A stretch of DNA of 64,000 nucleotides from the NCBI GenBank assembly GCA_036937835.1, contig CM072874.1:18878501-18942500 (forward strand), written 5' to 3'. Origin of the DNA: Pampus argenteus. Lineage: Eukaryota; Chordata; Actinopteri; Scombriformes; Stromateidae. The first letter of the stretch is position 1; every line of letters begins with the position of its first letter. The notes below the pieces were generated by a model. The model had not been told where the DNA came from and ran no database searches. It saw only the letters and a list, made by a program, of their open reading frames with translations. Below, one piece after another: positions 20,401 through 34,399 of this stretch. The translations under genes were made by a program, and so were the position numbers.

Positions 20401-23400
20401 GCCGGTGCTAATGCTGTCGGTGTGGCTGTAGCTGGGACTTTGTTGTGCGCTAGAAAGAGAATGTCTGATGACCTGGGAGGGCTCAGCAGTGGCTGGCCAG
20501 ACAAACTATGGTGGAGAGCAGGAGGTGGAGGGATCTGAAACTGCCACACTGATGGCACTTATCCAACACAAACCCATTATTCTAATAGGGGAGCGTCTCA
20601 ACTTTTCACACACGAGCCTGGCAGTTAACTCTCCCATGGTGCTTAGTGGACTTGTTTTTGTTACAATCCCTTTATTCTTGATTATCAGACAATATGAATC
20701 AATGGTGGTGATCACTAGGAAGTCCACATTTGTAACACTAGGTGATTTCTTATAGAGAATACGTTTGCACAGGCAGTATTGTACGACTGCCACTTTAGTC
20801 TTTGTTGCTATTTATTCAGGTGAGGTCATTTACTAGCTCTATGTATCACGGCTGACAGCTGATGTGCAACTGTGGTGTGAACTATCAGTGCTACATGCTA
20901 CAGAATACTCACAAGACGTCATCAACCAAGTCTGGTTACATTTCTCGGTGAAACGCAGACTTGTTGTGAACATATATGAATATATTTTTCAGATATGAAT
21001 AGAGGGTGAACAGATACAAGCATCATCTGTTGTATAAACTATCGTTCATAGCAGTGGCAGGATCTCTGATATACCGTAAATGACGTTGTGCAGTGCAGCT
21101 CTTATTTTTTACCTGTTATTGACGACATCCACATAAACTTAATTTACATCTGGATCTCCGGGTAGAAAATAAAAAGAGGGCTGATCTTCATCACTATCAT
21201 CAGACAAACAGCAAAGAAATCGGTGCAAAAATGTGCAAAATTTTGCAATAAAAGAATGAACCCTCCTTCATATTCCCAGTCAAACTGAATCAAACAAGGA
21301 TGACTTTATGTCATCATATTTGTTACATTCAAGAGTCATTTCTTCTCGTCTGTTTTTATCCTCCTTTCTTTGTCGTACTCTATTTCACCCACTCCCACTA
21401 TCTGCCTCACTTCAACTCTGTTCCAATACACCTTGAGTTATTGGCATAGGTGTTGCATAAACAATATTACCGCATTGTGTGAACACATCACCGAGGGAAA
21501 AACAGAGACAGCGAATGCCTTTTGAATTAATTAATCTCTCATGTATGTATTTGTGTATGACAGCATCTTGTTAATGAAGGATCTGAGTCACTGCATATTC
21601 TCCTCCATCTATTCTGTGCTCCTTCACCTTATCCCTCCATCTGTCCCTCCCATCTTTCCCATTAAGCAACCTCCTCAGTCTCGCCCAGAAGAGGATGAAT
21701 AACATCAGGCGTTGCTCTGCAGCTCAACACCAGCTCAGCAGTCCAGCTAGGTGCCCAATTACCGTCACATCATCTCAACGTATTTTCAGCCGCTATCAGC
21801 TTGAGCCTCCTCATCACAGTTTCCATCAGGCACAGGCCTGCTGCATCCCTGATAAGCTTATCATCCACTAAAGTCCCAATCTGTTGCTACAGCATGTGGC
21901 CCGCTGTTGAAACACTGCCCTCGTCTACTAACTTAAATTGACCAATTGAGCTTTTGCTATCCAAACACAAGTTTCAATTCAGTTTTGTAAGACTGTAAAA
22001 GTTAATTTAGGTTGTGTAAAATTGGATCCACTGCTGTGTTACTGATGTTTTGCCAAAAAAAAAAAAAAAGTCAATGCAGCATACATTTTGGATTTAGTCA
22101 TGAGAACAAAAAAACATGAAAAGCATTCATTCATCATGAAAGCAAAAGATTCAGCAGTGGATAAAAACTTTATTATGTTTTGGTTCAGAGCATAAAAAAG
22201 AAGAATTCTAACCTGTTCAGGTGGACTTTTTTTGCGGTTTGTTCCGTTCTTAGTCCCCTTCGTCTGAGATAATATGCAGAATTATGTACATAACCGGGAA
22301 TGGAAATGAGACAGCATCTCTACTGAAGGGGAAGGAGGAGAGAGAGCGCGAAGGACAAGGGATGCTACTTTGTAAGCAGTAGAGAGTTCTGCATATGCTA
22401 ATAGCAGCTTGGACAACTTCCTCCATCACATCACGGCAAGGATTTCACCCGGTGGTGAGCACAGGCAGATTGGATGGTGATGAAGCTATAAGACGGTGGT
22501 TAGATTATCTAAGTGCAGTATGGGGGCATGGATTAGTGTCATGTGTTTGCAAAGAAAAGGGTGGATTGGGAGAGACTATATCTTCCCGGTATTATAATTG
22601 TCAGCGTGGCTCATTCAATTTCCACACTGTGATAAGCCTCGGAGATGAGAGTATGATAATGCAGGTTTGTTCCTGGGGTGGGCACACAGTAGTCAGTTAT
22701 TGGAGTGAATGAGAATTATGTCCTTTTCACTTCAGAGATGACAGAGAACCACGCTGGGTGTCCGTGTCTTCATTTCATTTTGATCTTACAGTAATAACCA
22801 TTTCACCAAAAAAAAAACCAACAAAAACAACAAAACAACAACAGTGTCTTTTACTTTTTTCCTCCTACAAACGTGTGCTTTTATTCTGCTATCTGAATTA
22901 CATGTATTAAGCTCTACCAAAAGTAAGAATTATGCTGTATATATTTTATTTTATGATTTATTTCATGTCTCTTTGAAAGAGACATTCTTTGCATTAAGCC
23001 ACATTATCACATTATTTGTGACATCACATTATTAAGTGATTTGCATAAAGCAGACAGTACCACTGTTCAGCTGATGCATGTCTTATGTTGCACCTCTGCT
23101 TGCTTTACAGGCTTCCAAATATTCACCAGGGAAAAGTGTTTTGTTAGTATAATTTTGGGAGCTAGTGATTGCTAATTAGCTACTCATCTCTGAAATGCTT
23201 AGAAACCGAACTGCAAATGTCAGTTTAGTGGCTAAATGAGGTAATCTTCAATTCTACAACCGACGCATGTCCTTTGTTTAGCTACAGTACAAACATAACT
23301 TTATTTACATTGTGTTTTGGTGCTCAGCTGTCAATCAGATATCTACACTGGCTCACCCACCGAGAGGCTGCGAGGCTAAATGACGCTAAATTCCATTAAC

Positions 23401-25372
23401 CATGATCCCTGAAACTACATGTAGCATTTACTGTAATTAAAACCGATCTTTCCTGCTGCTGCCTGCAGAAATACGCAAATTTGTACAAACGTCTTAATGC
23501 GATAATGAAATTAAGATGCAAAATGTTAAAATCAATCAAATCAATTATATCCCACAACGCTCACTTGCACAGCGCAAACACACAGTGCAAAGAAAACCTT
23601 TTCCTCAGTCGATACTTCCATAAATTATCCATGCGTTCTATTCTCAACGACTCCCGCTTCAGTATATTAAAGAGGCTGGCTGCACCATTCATCTGGGAGC
23701 TCACGTACAAGGAGGAGGTCAATCAAAATGAGGGGTTAAGTGTGCTGATGACTCAGGGGTCACAACGGAGGTCATAACCCTTAACCCAGCTACACCCCCC
23801 ACCCCCACCCCTTAACCCTACAACATCTTAACAGAGGTAACTTCCTGGGCAGACTGAGGGGTGATGACAGTCCTTTTGTTCATCACATCTGCACCTGCAC
23901 CACTGTATTCCAATCAGTGCTATTAGTTACGAGTCACTGTCTACTCTAACACATTATTGCATTGAATGCCTGGCATATGTAGTTGGAATTGGATATGAGA
24001 ACTAACATCAAATGCATGAGTCTCAACTGAAACATTGCTCCCTTAAAGTCAGATGTTGCATCATGATTCTTGATGAATACCGTAATTTGTATGCGAGGAC
24101 TTTTTCTCTTCCAAGTAATCAAATGTGTTAAAACAGCTTTGCTTTGAAATACAGCACGAGTGGAGTGAAGGTGTGAAGGGCTTTTTTTTTTTCTGGGAAT
24201 GTAAATAGATTTGAGCAGCTATCGGTTGATGTACAAGTGGATGGACTGTTGGTGCAGTGTAAGTAACACTTGAGTGAAAGGATGCATGTGGTAATACTTA
24301 AACATGTCAATTGTCAATATACAATTATTCACACAGGTAAAATCACATAAGCCGTCAGTGTAAGCATGACGAATCTTTCCCTCTTTGTTTTCCTCTCGCT
24401 TATACACACACACACGCACGCACACACACACACACACACACACCGTAATGCATATAGTTGTTGCCAAAATCCATTTCACATCACAATCCCAATGCCAATT
24501 ATCTTTTGAATCCATCGGTGGGAAAGAATCATGCAATGACAACCCTGCAGTGTCAACACGATTGGTCATGCATGCCTATGAATAGTAAGATATAAAAACA
24601 GTGGGATCATGCTGGCTTTGTTTCATACGCTTACCATAATACAGTATGTCCTCCTTCTGTTACTTAGACTGCTTTTGGCATATTAATTACAGCTGAACAT
24701 GTACAGATGGGAGTGTTTTGCATAATTCTATAATAATTAAAAGTTTCATTAAGTGACAAAAGATGTGTGTTTTGAAAGGTCCTTTAGTTTGTTTTTTTTT
24801 AACTTCCTGAAGACAACTTTATTTCAGAGATGTTTTTTTTAAAGCAAAAACATCTCCATCTATTCTAGTTTGGTTGACCTCAGCGTAGTCTGAGATCATT
24901 TCTGCAGAGAGGAATATAAAAGCAGGTCTCTGAATCATAAGATTCTTGTTTGTAAGGTCAACAGTATGATTACTGTGGAATATGAGTGTACAGGAAACTG
25001 CAGAATTGCTCTGATGGAGATTTTTTTTCCAGACTGTGTTACTGTTTCCATTTCCCTTTGTTATATTTCTTCTCTTTGCGTCTGATTGTGCACTCATGTC
25101 TTGGCCAGATCTCCATTTGAAATGAGACCATTGGTTTCAGTAGAAGTAAGACCAGAGGGAATGATTGCTATTTTACTAGTAGTTGTACTGGTAAATAATC
25201 CATCAATAGACTACTCTCATACTGAATACAAAAATGATATTCAGTATGCCAGAGCAATAACTCATCCATGGTATGATTTGTTCATTATTATTTGTTGCAT
25301 GATCTCCATTTATGCTTCAGTGTATCTGTCATGCCACATGCCAATATTGATTCATTAGCAGAGACTGTAAAA

Positions 25373-25373
<1 letters not shown>
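17405..25373 (+). other. robo3: robo3 intron 1, non-coding, no exon seen
   Basis: About 8 kb of ordinary intronic sequence. It contains an AT-dinucleotide patch (18265-18291), a CA array (24403-24443, interrupted by CG) and poly-A/T runs near 18814, 22056 and 24181. The stretch at 20330-20470 is GC-richer, with homeodomain-like GGATCATTAAATG and GTGCTAATGC. Open frames of 95-105 codons (for example 22395-22712) show no recognisable domain. I see no splice-bounded Ig-domain exon. Confidence 0.6.
24403..24443. repeat. (CA)n microsatellite with CG interruptions
   Basis: A CA array in robo3 intron 1 interrupted by GCACG near 24415-24420. It is a simple repeat with no coding content. Confidence 0.95.

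Positions 25374-25432
<59 letters not shown>
25374..25432. repeat. (TG)n microsatellite, about 29 units
   Basis: A pure TG array of about 59 bp. It faces a CA array 135 bp downstream, so the two are mutually complementary on one strand. Confidence 0.98.
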
Positions 25433-25433
<1 letters not shown>

Positions 25434-25535
25434 AAGAAGATACTACCCACTGGCTGTAGCTGCAGCAATCACGAGACAATTACCGAGTAAACACTAATTA
25501 ATCAATACAGTCAGTCTATTACCTGGGCTGACATC

Positions 25536-25563
25536 CCTTCACCCATTCACCCATTCACCCATT

Positions 25564-25653
<90 letters not shown>
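25536..25653. repeat. (CCCATTCA)n leading into a long (CA)n array
   Basis: Four to five copies of an ACCCATTC-type 8-mer (about 25536-25567) merge into a CA array running from about 25568 to 25653 with one CAT interruption. It is a compound simple repeat. Confidence 0.97.
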
Positions 25654-25659
<6 letters not shown>

Positions 25660-27849
25660 TGAGAAAATATTCACTTCCTTTCTTTGTCCATTTACTCTCC
25701 TCCATTTGTCTCCAAATTATTAACACAGTGATGGTGACTGAAGTTGAGTTTTAATTGCCGTCATATAAATGTGATTATGTGCTTAGAGTAATTTTTGCAG
25801 AATATTCAAATTTTGACATTTATGCGAATGTTAGTTTCAGTCAATCAAATAGGAAAGTCTGATTTTGGGTTAATTAAAGTGACTGCAGACTGTAAAATAA
25901 ATGCCACTTCCATTAAATTCTATATTTAATAATACAGTGACTTATTTTCAGTCTTTGTGGCCGTCTGTGCAAGATTTCTTTTTTGAAATCATAGATATCA
26001 GTTATTTTACTATACAGCACCACATTATGCGGCTACATTGCTCTGCCTTAATTCCCATCCACAGACTCCTCCAAAAGCTGCAGTAATCAGTTACAAGCAA
26101 TCAACCCCAGAGGGGCATTTTGAAAATGTCAGAAAGAAATCATCAGATCAAGCTGTTGTGAAAATGTAACTATCTGAGAGGTATTACGCTGGACAGACAC
26201 ATAGAGCTTCATGTGTAAGGACAGTTTTTCCATTGTTCTTTTTCAGCCCCTCCCTCATTATGTGAGCAAAGATAAACACATTCAGACGTCCGGTCCTCTG
26301 CTGTGTGCGGGTCACATGGGGAATCGATTGTAAAGTCTTACTCATTCTCTTTCCTGATCATGTGCTTCTCCCAAACAGCCAGGTGACTCAGACCAGCAGC
26401 CATCCAATCACAAGAATGCTTCATTAAACTGTAGGTTTTATGTAAACTACCTACATGGCACTAAATCACTTGACCTAAGTGAGGAAATATAATAATAATA
26501 ATAATAGTTATCTGGTAATTTGGGTGAACTAATCCTTATAACTTGTAAATCTGCAGGCCAGAAGAAACTTTTACCAGAAAAAGGTTGATAATATTTTGGA
26601 TTCAACTAATAAATGTATGCTAGCAGTCAGATGTAGATGATTTTCATTATCTAACAGGTCACTTAATTGAGCCCGTTCCTCTAAAACCTTGGCAGACTCC
26701 TTAAACACTGCAAATCCAGCTCACTGATGAACCTAATCTGATATTCAGTGCCAAACTGCCGCCGCTGCCAATGCTGCCGCTGGCTCACTGACTCCATTCT
26801 TAAGTGCCAATAGAGGGAATTACACATTAGTAAGAAACTCCAGTGACGGACCGGGAGATGAGATGGTTGAAAATGGATACAAAATATCACTGTTTGAATG
26901 ATGGATGGCTGAGGGTTGCACAAAATGAGTGATAGTGGGAGTAAACACTTGAGAGTATATCAAAGATGAAAAAGCCAGAAGGATATAGAAGGTAAAGATA
27001 AAAGTAGGGAATTACTGAGAGCGAAGACTAGTGGGGACTGTCAGAGACAATGATGCCAGGTTGTATTTTACAGAAGGGGTCAGCCAGTGAAACAGATCAT
27101 ATAAGAGAAGATAAGCGTGGAGGAGCAGACCAGCTGCACTGTCAGCTTACATTGTGGACTGATGCCACATAGCCAATTCGCTCAAGCAGCGGAAGCCACA
27201 ATGACTCCAATTTAAAACAGCAAGATTACACTTCACCGAGGCAAGAGCAGAGGATTTTTAAAAGGGATACAAACACAGGGGTAGTAAAGGTGTCTTTGGG
27301 GCTAATATGCAGACAGTAACATATGAAGCTGTCAGTAGAAATCTTTCATTTTGATCCTCAGCTTTGAATTCAGTCCTAAAAAGAGACACGTTTTGACTCT
27401 TTTGCGGTCTGACAATATGCTTGTTAAAATGTAATCATTGTTTTTTCCTTCCATTCTTTAATATTTTATTTAGTTTCTTTTACTTTTGCTGTCATTTTTT
27501 TTTTTTTTTAATTCTGTCCTTGCTGCCGGTATGGTGTGTTTATAGAAAAAAAAGACATACGTTCATACGTTCCAACACGTTAATAATGAAATATGTCTTT
27601 GTCTGATTTACATTATAGATTACATAAAAGATTCAGAAAAAAAACTTTTTTGTCCTTTTTAAAGGTCAAAAGCACTGACAATAATAATAATAATAAATAA
27701 TAAATAAATAATAAAATTTCAGGAAAATAATGGGGTTTTTCTTTGTTACTGAAAAAAAAGTGAAGCTCATCCATAAAACATCCATAAAACTGAGAAAACA
27801 TGCTACTGATTAATCTGAGGTGCCTGGACAGAAAGGCCTGGTACACCCA
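25654..27849 (+). other. robo3: robo3 intron 1, non-coding
   Basis: Plain intronic DNA. It contains a short ATA repeat near 26488-26506, a T-run near 27497 and an AATA-type repeat at 27680-27715. The longest open frame is about 80 codons, antisense (26681-26923), and shows no family signature. Nothing else is seen. Confidence 0.6.
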
Positions 27850-28105
27850 GGACAGACCTGACTGAGGGTCTCAGGCTGTGCTGTAGCTCGTAGGGGGATT
27901 ATCTTAATCTCATCTGAAATTCAACAAGGAGCCTCACCATACAAGACCTTAAATGTTAACAGTCAAATCTTAAAATCAATTATAAAGCTCATAGGGAGCA
28001 AATGATCTTACCCCCAAAAAAAGTCCTTGATCCTTTAGGCAAAACCTGAGGGCTGAATCATAATGTATTTGATAACCCTGACATGAAAAGAAGTGGGAAC
28101 CTCCA
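27850..28105 (-). mobile_element. Degraded L2-like LINE fragment, antisense
   Basis: On the + strand the piece reads as the reverse complement of the 3' reverse-transcriptase region of fish L2-type LINEs. Recognisable phrases are CTCAGGCTGTGCTGTAGCTC, ATACAAGACCTTAAATGTTA, TTAAAATCAATTATAAAGCT and CATAGGGAGCAAATGA. The reading frame is broken, and the element is truncated at both ends. It is a dead insertion within robo3 intron 1, oriented opposite to the gene. The family was recalled and not searched. Confidence 0.58.
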
Positions 28106-30312
28106 GCCGTACATACTCACATACATACTCACATACTGACTAAGTTACAGAATCATCACAGAGGATACAGAGAGAGAGCAAGATGAACGGAGGCAGGATA
28201 AAAGAGTGTGACGGAGGAGTGAGAGGAGCAGAGACAAGAGTGACTATCAGCACAGAGAGTGAGAAGTGAAGCGAGAGTGGCGAGGGCCACAGGGCAACAA
28301 GGGAGACTGACATTTTCAGGCACTTTAATAAGTGTATTAAGATTGGCAGCTCTACTTGCCGTTCACCAGCCTGATTACCATAAAGCTATTTATTAGGCTG
28401 ATTTCCCAGGCTGAGAGCAACAGAGTCCGGGGGAAGGAGCGGAGGGGGCCCCGTGCCATGGGGAAAGGCTGGCAGAAGGTTAAGGGCAAGTCGCCATGGA
28501 AACAGGACTGGGAGGGTAGCGAATGGGATTAGTGGACGTCCATTTATAGGTGGAGGAGAGACGCGGGGAGGCGGGGGGAGGGGGTAGAGTGAGAGGTCAG
28601 ATATGATCAGATCCTCTGTTTAAATCACTGAGATGAATATTAATAATAAAAGTGAGTTCATGGTGGCATCAGGTTGACATGAAGGTTTAATATGATGTGA
28701 TTCTTACAGGTGGGTAGCAGAGCTTGCAGAACTCCCCAGTCCACTACACATACACGCATTTCACAAGCGATTAATCCTGTTCAGCAGTGTGACACGCACA
28801 CAATTGCAACTCTAATCTATGTACATCCCCCTCACATGCATGAACCCTTCAGGTCTTCATTAGCGCTAATCAGAGTCTTGCTGCCCACCGCCGGGGCCAC
28901 TGACTCTGCTTTGAGCTCTGCTTTGTCAATGCTGCTGTAATACTGATCACGTAATGTTGAGACATAAACACAAGTGTGTGTGTGTGTGTGTTGTATTTCA
29001 TCCTATTTTATAAGATAAATTCCCTTCAGGGCAAATATATAGTTCATTCATTCATTTATAAAGGGGCGTATAGCAATGATGTTTCTGATAGATAGTTACA
29101 TTTTTATCTGCTTTAAATTGACTTATAGCGTTAGGTCTGTTGGACGTGGCTCATGAACACGCAATCATTACCTCCTAATATATATATGCACAACACAGGG
29201 CATTACATACTCATAAGAACAATTTTACATGTTCATTCTCTCTCATATATCCTGGATGCAGATGTTAATCCTTACAAATATGACGCTATTGTTGCACAGT
29301 AGATGTGTATGTGCATGCTAATTGCCTATTATTACTTTGTTACCGGCTTAAAAGTTGGGTTATAATTATAGATCTGGAGCCAGCTGCTTAACAACACACA
29401 GCCATATTAGTGCTGTATGTTTTGGGTGAATGTTAAAATGAGCTTTTTATGAGTAATGCTCACTAGTTGCCAGACGGTTATTATGTGCAGAATTTATATT
29501 CCTGCTGGACCAGAGAGAGAGAGCTGATGAGAACTTGTTTTTGGTTGGCTGGTTTTGCAATTTCATCACAACGGATACCAAAGTTTGCATGATGTAATTA
29601 CCAGCATGAAAAAAACTTCAACCTGAGAATAAAGATGAGTACAGAGACGGAGGAAGGAGTCAGAAGGAAACTGGAGTTCAGTTAATAAGATGCTATAACT
29701 GCTCCCACTTTTAATAAAGCACATAAAAAAGGGTTTATAAAATTTAAGTAATGGCTTTATTATTAGTTTGTAAATCATGTTCTAATGCTTTTTAGATCAC
29801 TTCTATAACCACCGATAAGAACATCTTTTTTGGAAGATAAGTGGTGAAACAGTTCAGTCAAAGGGGTTGTAGTTGTTTGAAGTTGTTCTTATTTATGGCT
29901 TGTAACTGAACATTAGGAGTACCAGTCAGTCTGTGAAAACTGTTCTACGATGTCCTCTGTGGTTCGGGTAAAAAACGTTCCAAAGTCTCTGGCTGATCTT
30001 GGAAAATACAAATTTATAATAGAAGTGTATTCCAACCTGGAGTTGTGGAGCTTGATTAACTTGGGCATTTAGGAGGGTCTGATGAAATATGTGGGGGATT
30101 CTGGGGATGAACATCAGAATATCTGAGTCTCTGCCACACAGATTATTTTTCATTCAATGACTCTGATCTTTATGGAAATGCAATCCTAAATTGCTGGAGT
30201 TACCTCTTTAATAAAGTGGTTAGTTATAAACTCATTACATGTGATGGCTTATTAGGCACCAATTAATTTTTTGTCACCGGAGGCTCTAGTTGATACAGTT
30301 GATAATAGATGC
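28106..30312 (+). other. robo3: robo3 intron 1, non-coding, includes one candidate island
   Basis: The part at 28300-28570 is GC-richer and repeat-free with homeodomain-type cores (TGATTACCATAAAG near 28371), so it could be regulatory. A TG array lies at 28975-28992. The segment at 30172-30215 resembles a dispersed fish repeat also seen near 44150 and is listed separately. No exon is recognised. Confidence 0.55.
30172..30215. repeat. Short dispersed-repeat fragment shared with 44153-44192
   Basis: The core TGCAATCCTAAATTGCTGG, followed by AGTTACCTCTTTAAT, closely matches TGCAATACTAAATTGCAGC followed by AGTACCCCTTTAAT near 44156. Both resemble a common fish repeat whose reverse reads like CTCCAGCAATTTAG. 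The superfamily is unknown to me, and the copies are short relics. Confidence 0.45.
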
Positions 30313-30432
<120 letters not shown>

Positions 30433-30598
30433 CAGTAGTAGTGGAAAATACAATTATCTTTGCATATATCAGCTTTGGATCAGTCCTCTTATCTTACCTC
30501 TATCTGTTTATTCATATCTAATTTAATCATAAATGCATAATAATCTACTACAATATCTTATAGTACATATGGAAACTTGATCAGCAGGCTGGGGAACT

Positions 30599-30599
<1 letters not shown>

Positions 30600-30652
<53 letters not shown>

Positions 30653-30654
30653 CA
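30600..30654. repeat. (CA)n microsatellite
   Basis: A CA array of about 55 bp with a single AAA interruption near 30636. A complementary TG array follows at 30821-30854. Confidence 0.97.
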
Positions 30655-30819
30655 TCCATAGTGAGTTGATAGGCAGGTCATTTAGTTTACAACTCCTTTT
30701 CTCAGCAGTCCTGTCAGGTTCATAAGTTATTTATACTAATAGATGCCACAGGATCTCTCTGTTAAGCGTAGTCTGTTACTGAAGTAGATGGCCTATTGGC
30801 TGGGCTTTTAATCTGTGTG

Positions 30820-30820
<1 letters not shown>

Positions 30821-30854
<34 letters not shown>
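30821..30854. repeat. (TG)n microsatellite
   Basis: A TG array of about 34 bp, in inverted relation to the CA array about 165 bp upstream. Confidence 0.97.
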
Positions 30855-30855
<1 letters not shown>

Positions 30856-33800
30856 GTAACAAGTCATTATTACTGTAATCCAACTCTGTACATGGATTCT
30901 TTAAATGAAAACAGGTTAAGGCTTACAGTGACATCTATCTCTTGTTTTCTTGAGGTTGTATTCAGGTATTGCCTGTTGAAATAAAAGTAATGGAACAACG
31001 TAGCTCTTTCAAAATAAAATGTGCCTAATATACAGCGGTTAAAATACACTATTGAATTGTATTGCAGTGATATACCCACAAAGTCAGAGGCTAACCATGC
31101 AATACGTCAATAGCGATGGCTAAAAACTGTGACCCACAGCGTGATTTATAACTTACTTACACATTGTTGAGGTCATGTTAAATGAATGGTTGCAAGCAAA
31201 GGCTATATGCTACTTTAAGTTTAAACAAATGATCCAAAAGCTTATATAGCAGGTGGTTGTTTGAATCCTGATTTCATTTTCTAAATCAGTCCCACAGCCT
31301 AAAATATGCATTCCTCAACATTTATCTCTGACATTCTGCACAGGGACAGAGCATAATCCTTATGAACTCCGATCTTATATTCAAATAACACAGGTGCAAA
31401 CAGCAGCATAAGACGAGCAGCTGCTCTGTGTGTGGCTGACCTCACCACTTTGTGGGTGCACATCCTGAAGTCCTGACAGGGGTGATATCATAGCCTGATA
31501 TGACATCACCTGACATCACCTGACCTATACCGCAGCTGTGTTCACCTTGACACAAAGGCATGAGCTGCTTTGCAAAGGCTGCAGGTGGAAAAGAAGAGCG
31601 GAGCTATGCAAGACATGAGTCAGTGCAGCTTGACGTCACCTCTAATTAACACGACACACATCTGATGTCTGGCCTCGCGCTTCGTTTCGTTGAGAACAAA
31701 GAGAAACACCTTTCTGAGCATTTTGCTCCCAAAGTTAAATATTTACAGAGCTTGAATTTCAGGGATGAACTGCTTTGACTCAAAGGCTGGCATGGAAGTA
31801 AAGCTGCATGGGTTCAGCATCAGGTATTTGTTGATGTCTGCTGCACTGCATACCAAACAGTGTTATATTTTAGGATGGGTTTATCTCAAACTAATATTCA
31901 TAAATTGTAAAGCTTGTAATTGTAGGTGAACCTGGAGAATGATTAGATTCCTTTCAGCTGATACCGAGCCAGTTGCAGACAGGAGATGAAACTGTATTGT
32001 ATTATGCACAAAGTAATGTTCACGTGTGCTTGCCAAGGTTTGTGGATAATGAATTCAAATATAAACATGAAAGAGAATTGCAAAACTATTTTACATTTCG
32101 CTTTTAACAGAACACACTTTATTTAAATAAATGAATTTAAATTAACATTATTAATTCATTTATTTGTTATTATTCATATATTATTGTGGTCAGTTCCTTC
32201 TATATTATATTTGTGTAGAGAATGATCCAAAATGACAAAATGTGATGGGTTCACAATTTTCATTGAGCATATACAGTATGATTTAGCTGTAAAAAATCAT
32301 TTTCCAGGTGTCTTCCAAAACAATTTCAGTTCTTTCCTTCCATTCATTCAAAGAAAGTGATAATACCCTTAAATACGGCAGATTCTCATACTAGTATCCA
32401 TGTGATTTTCACAAAGTATTTAGGGGGGGGGGGCTTATGGAGCATATTAGATGAGAATATTGTGTAGAAAAGGAGAAAACTATATTGTAAATATTAAAAT
32501 ATTAGATATAGGTAGTAAGAGGGGAGAGGAGTAGCTAGGGAGCACAGATTATGTATCACTGGGCATTTAATAATTCAATTAGCAACCACCTCCCTACCTG
32601 GTGAGAAAGATGATCCACAGAGGGGGAGTCAGGGAGGTGGCAGGGGGCAGGGTGTGTCTCTCCATCCCTCCCTCTATGCCCTTTCATACCCTCTTCTTTC
32701 TCTCGCTCCATCCACCTCTTTCAGCTCACTGGAGCTTTGCATTTGAAAGAGCTCTGCCAGTCAAAAAAAAAAAAGAAAAAGCCCCCGCACATGAAAGTAA
32801 ATGTCAGGTGTCGAAGGGCGTCTCTGACAGAGCTTCATATAGAACAGGATAGAACAGGGGGGGAGTTTTTAGTTTAGATGAAATAAAGCTTCATGGATAA
32901 TGAGTAGTTTTCCTGAGCTGCAACAACTACCAGAGCACAAGATGCTACAAAGACACAAACGCGCTGTACTGTATAAGAACAAGAGTAGCATGCAGTGGAT
33001 CACATAATAATCCCACAATCTTTTACAAAATAAAAAATGGAATACACAAATAAATAAACGTGTAACAAGTTCGGGGTACATTATATGTATTGATCTAAAT
33101 CTGACAGTCTCAATGGAATACATCAAGCCAAATGAGAAAAATCACACACTTGATGTAAATCTCTTCAGATGTTTATGTCTCAGTATGTTGGCAAAGATGT
33201 GAGATAAGTTAATATGTGAATCTATGGCTCCCTCTACTGGCCTGAGAGGAGAAGCTCAGCCTCAGAAGGCCAGTAAAAATATGATCATTTGGTTAGGTGT
33301 GTTACTTGTGTTTCTTGTGCTCAAAGTTATACATCTCTGCCTAGAACCCTTTTTAGGTATTTAACTATTGTCTAATCATAGAGATATTATTTTTCTTCAA
33401 CGCATTCATTATACCTGATGAGGCGCTTTAACTGCCATGTTTATTCATGAATACAAACTAACCAGAGGAGGGATGGTCCCATGAGAATTCCCTTGGGAAT
33501 ATCACCCAGCCAGACCATCCTGTGTCTGTAATGCCCGTATTTAACACCAGATGTCAGCAATACATCAGTGTGTGTTTCAGCCTCTAACAGTAGTGCTTCT
33601 ATGGATCAAATCCTTGGCTGTATGGGAACATTGAAATAAATAAAGGATCAGATGACGTGGATCTCCTCTGGCATACTGGTACCAGTTTCACTCTGCTCTT
33701 ACAACACAAGGGAAAAAATAAATGAGCAAGAAATCTCAGTAAATGTTTGTGCTTATTACCTTATTATTGCTTATTATTATTATTTTTCAACCTTTTCTGG

Positions 33801-33986
33801 GCCTTCACCAAACACAAGAAACGCTCAGAGATTGAAGGTTGGAGTATGGAGTATGGTTGTACATTTAAGTAAGTATATAAGTAAATGTACAGCACTTTAC
33901 TATCACGATACTGATTTATTTAGGTTTAGGTGGACAGTGGTAACTGAAACATCTTTTGCATTAAGGTATGTTGTTTTCACTCCTGA

Positions 33987-33999
33987 CCACCAGAGGGCA
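33987..33999 (+). promoter_or_regulatory. CTCF-like binding motif
   Basis: CCACCAGAGGGCA fits the vertebrate CTCF core consensus CCA(C/G)(C/T)AG(A/G)(G/T)GGC. A second, one-mismatch motif on the other strand lies near 33226-33240. CTCF sites can anchor chromatin loops between promoters and distant enhancers. The same core also occurs within dispersed repeats, so occupancy is uncertain. Confidence 0.35.
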
Positions 34000-34364
34000 A
34001 CATAGATCTTTACTGGTGTTGTTGGTCACATCACATAGAAGGTACTGTATGTGTAGTACAGTGTACTATCCACAGTGTCATGGATAAAACCTACAGTTTA
34101 GACCTCTAGTCACATTTTGAGGAGTGTTCTTACACGTTTATGTCCTGCGTTATCATTGTTTTAACAGTTTTACAGTGATTATCAGATGGTAGCTTCCTCA
34201 TTAAATTGCCTCTGGTTTTGGTGGGTTTAGTCGGGTGGCTGTGGCAGGTGAAGGGGCGTCACTGATCTCAAACACTCTCTCTGTTGGCTCGTCTCGTCTT
34301 CAGACATACCTCCATCCATCATTCTCCCTGGCACTTTTGAACGCCCCCTCTCCATCTCTTATGG

Positions 34365-34399
<35 letters not shown>

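Noticed and set aside
25536..25570. CRISPR-like direct repeats (CCCATTCA units)
   Set aside because: The units are 8 bp, directly tandem and without spacers. This is a microsatellite in a vertebrate genome.
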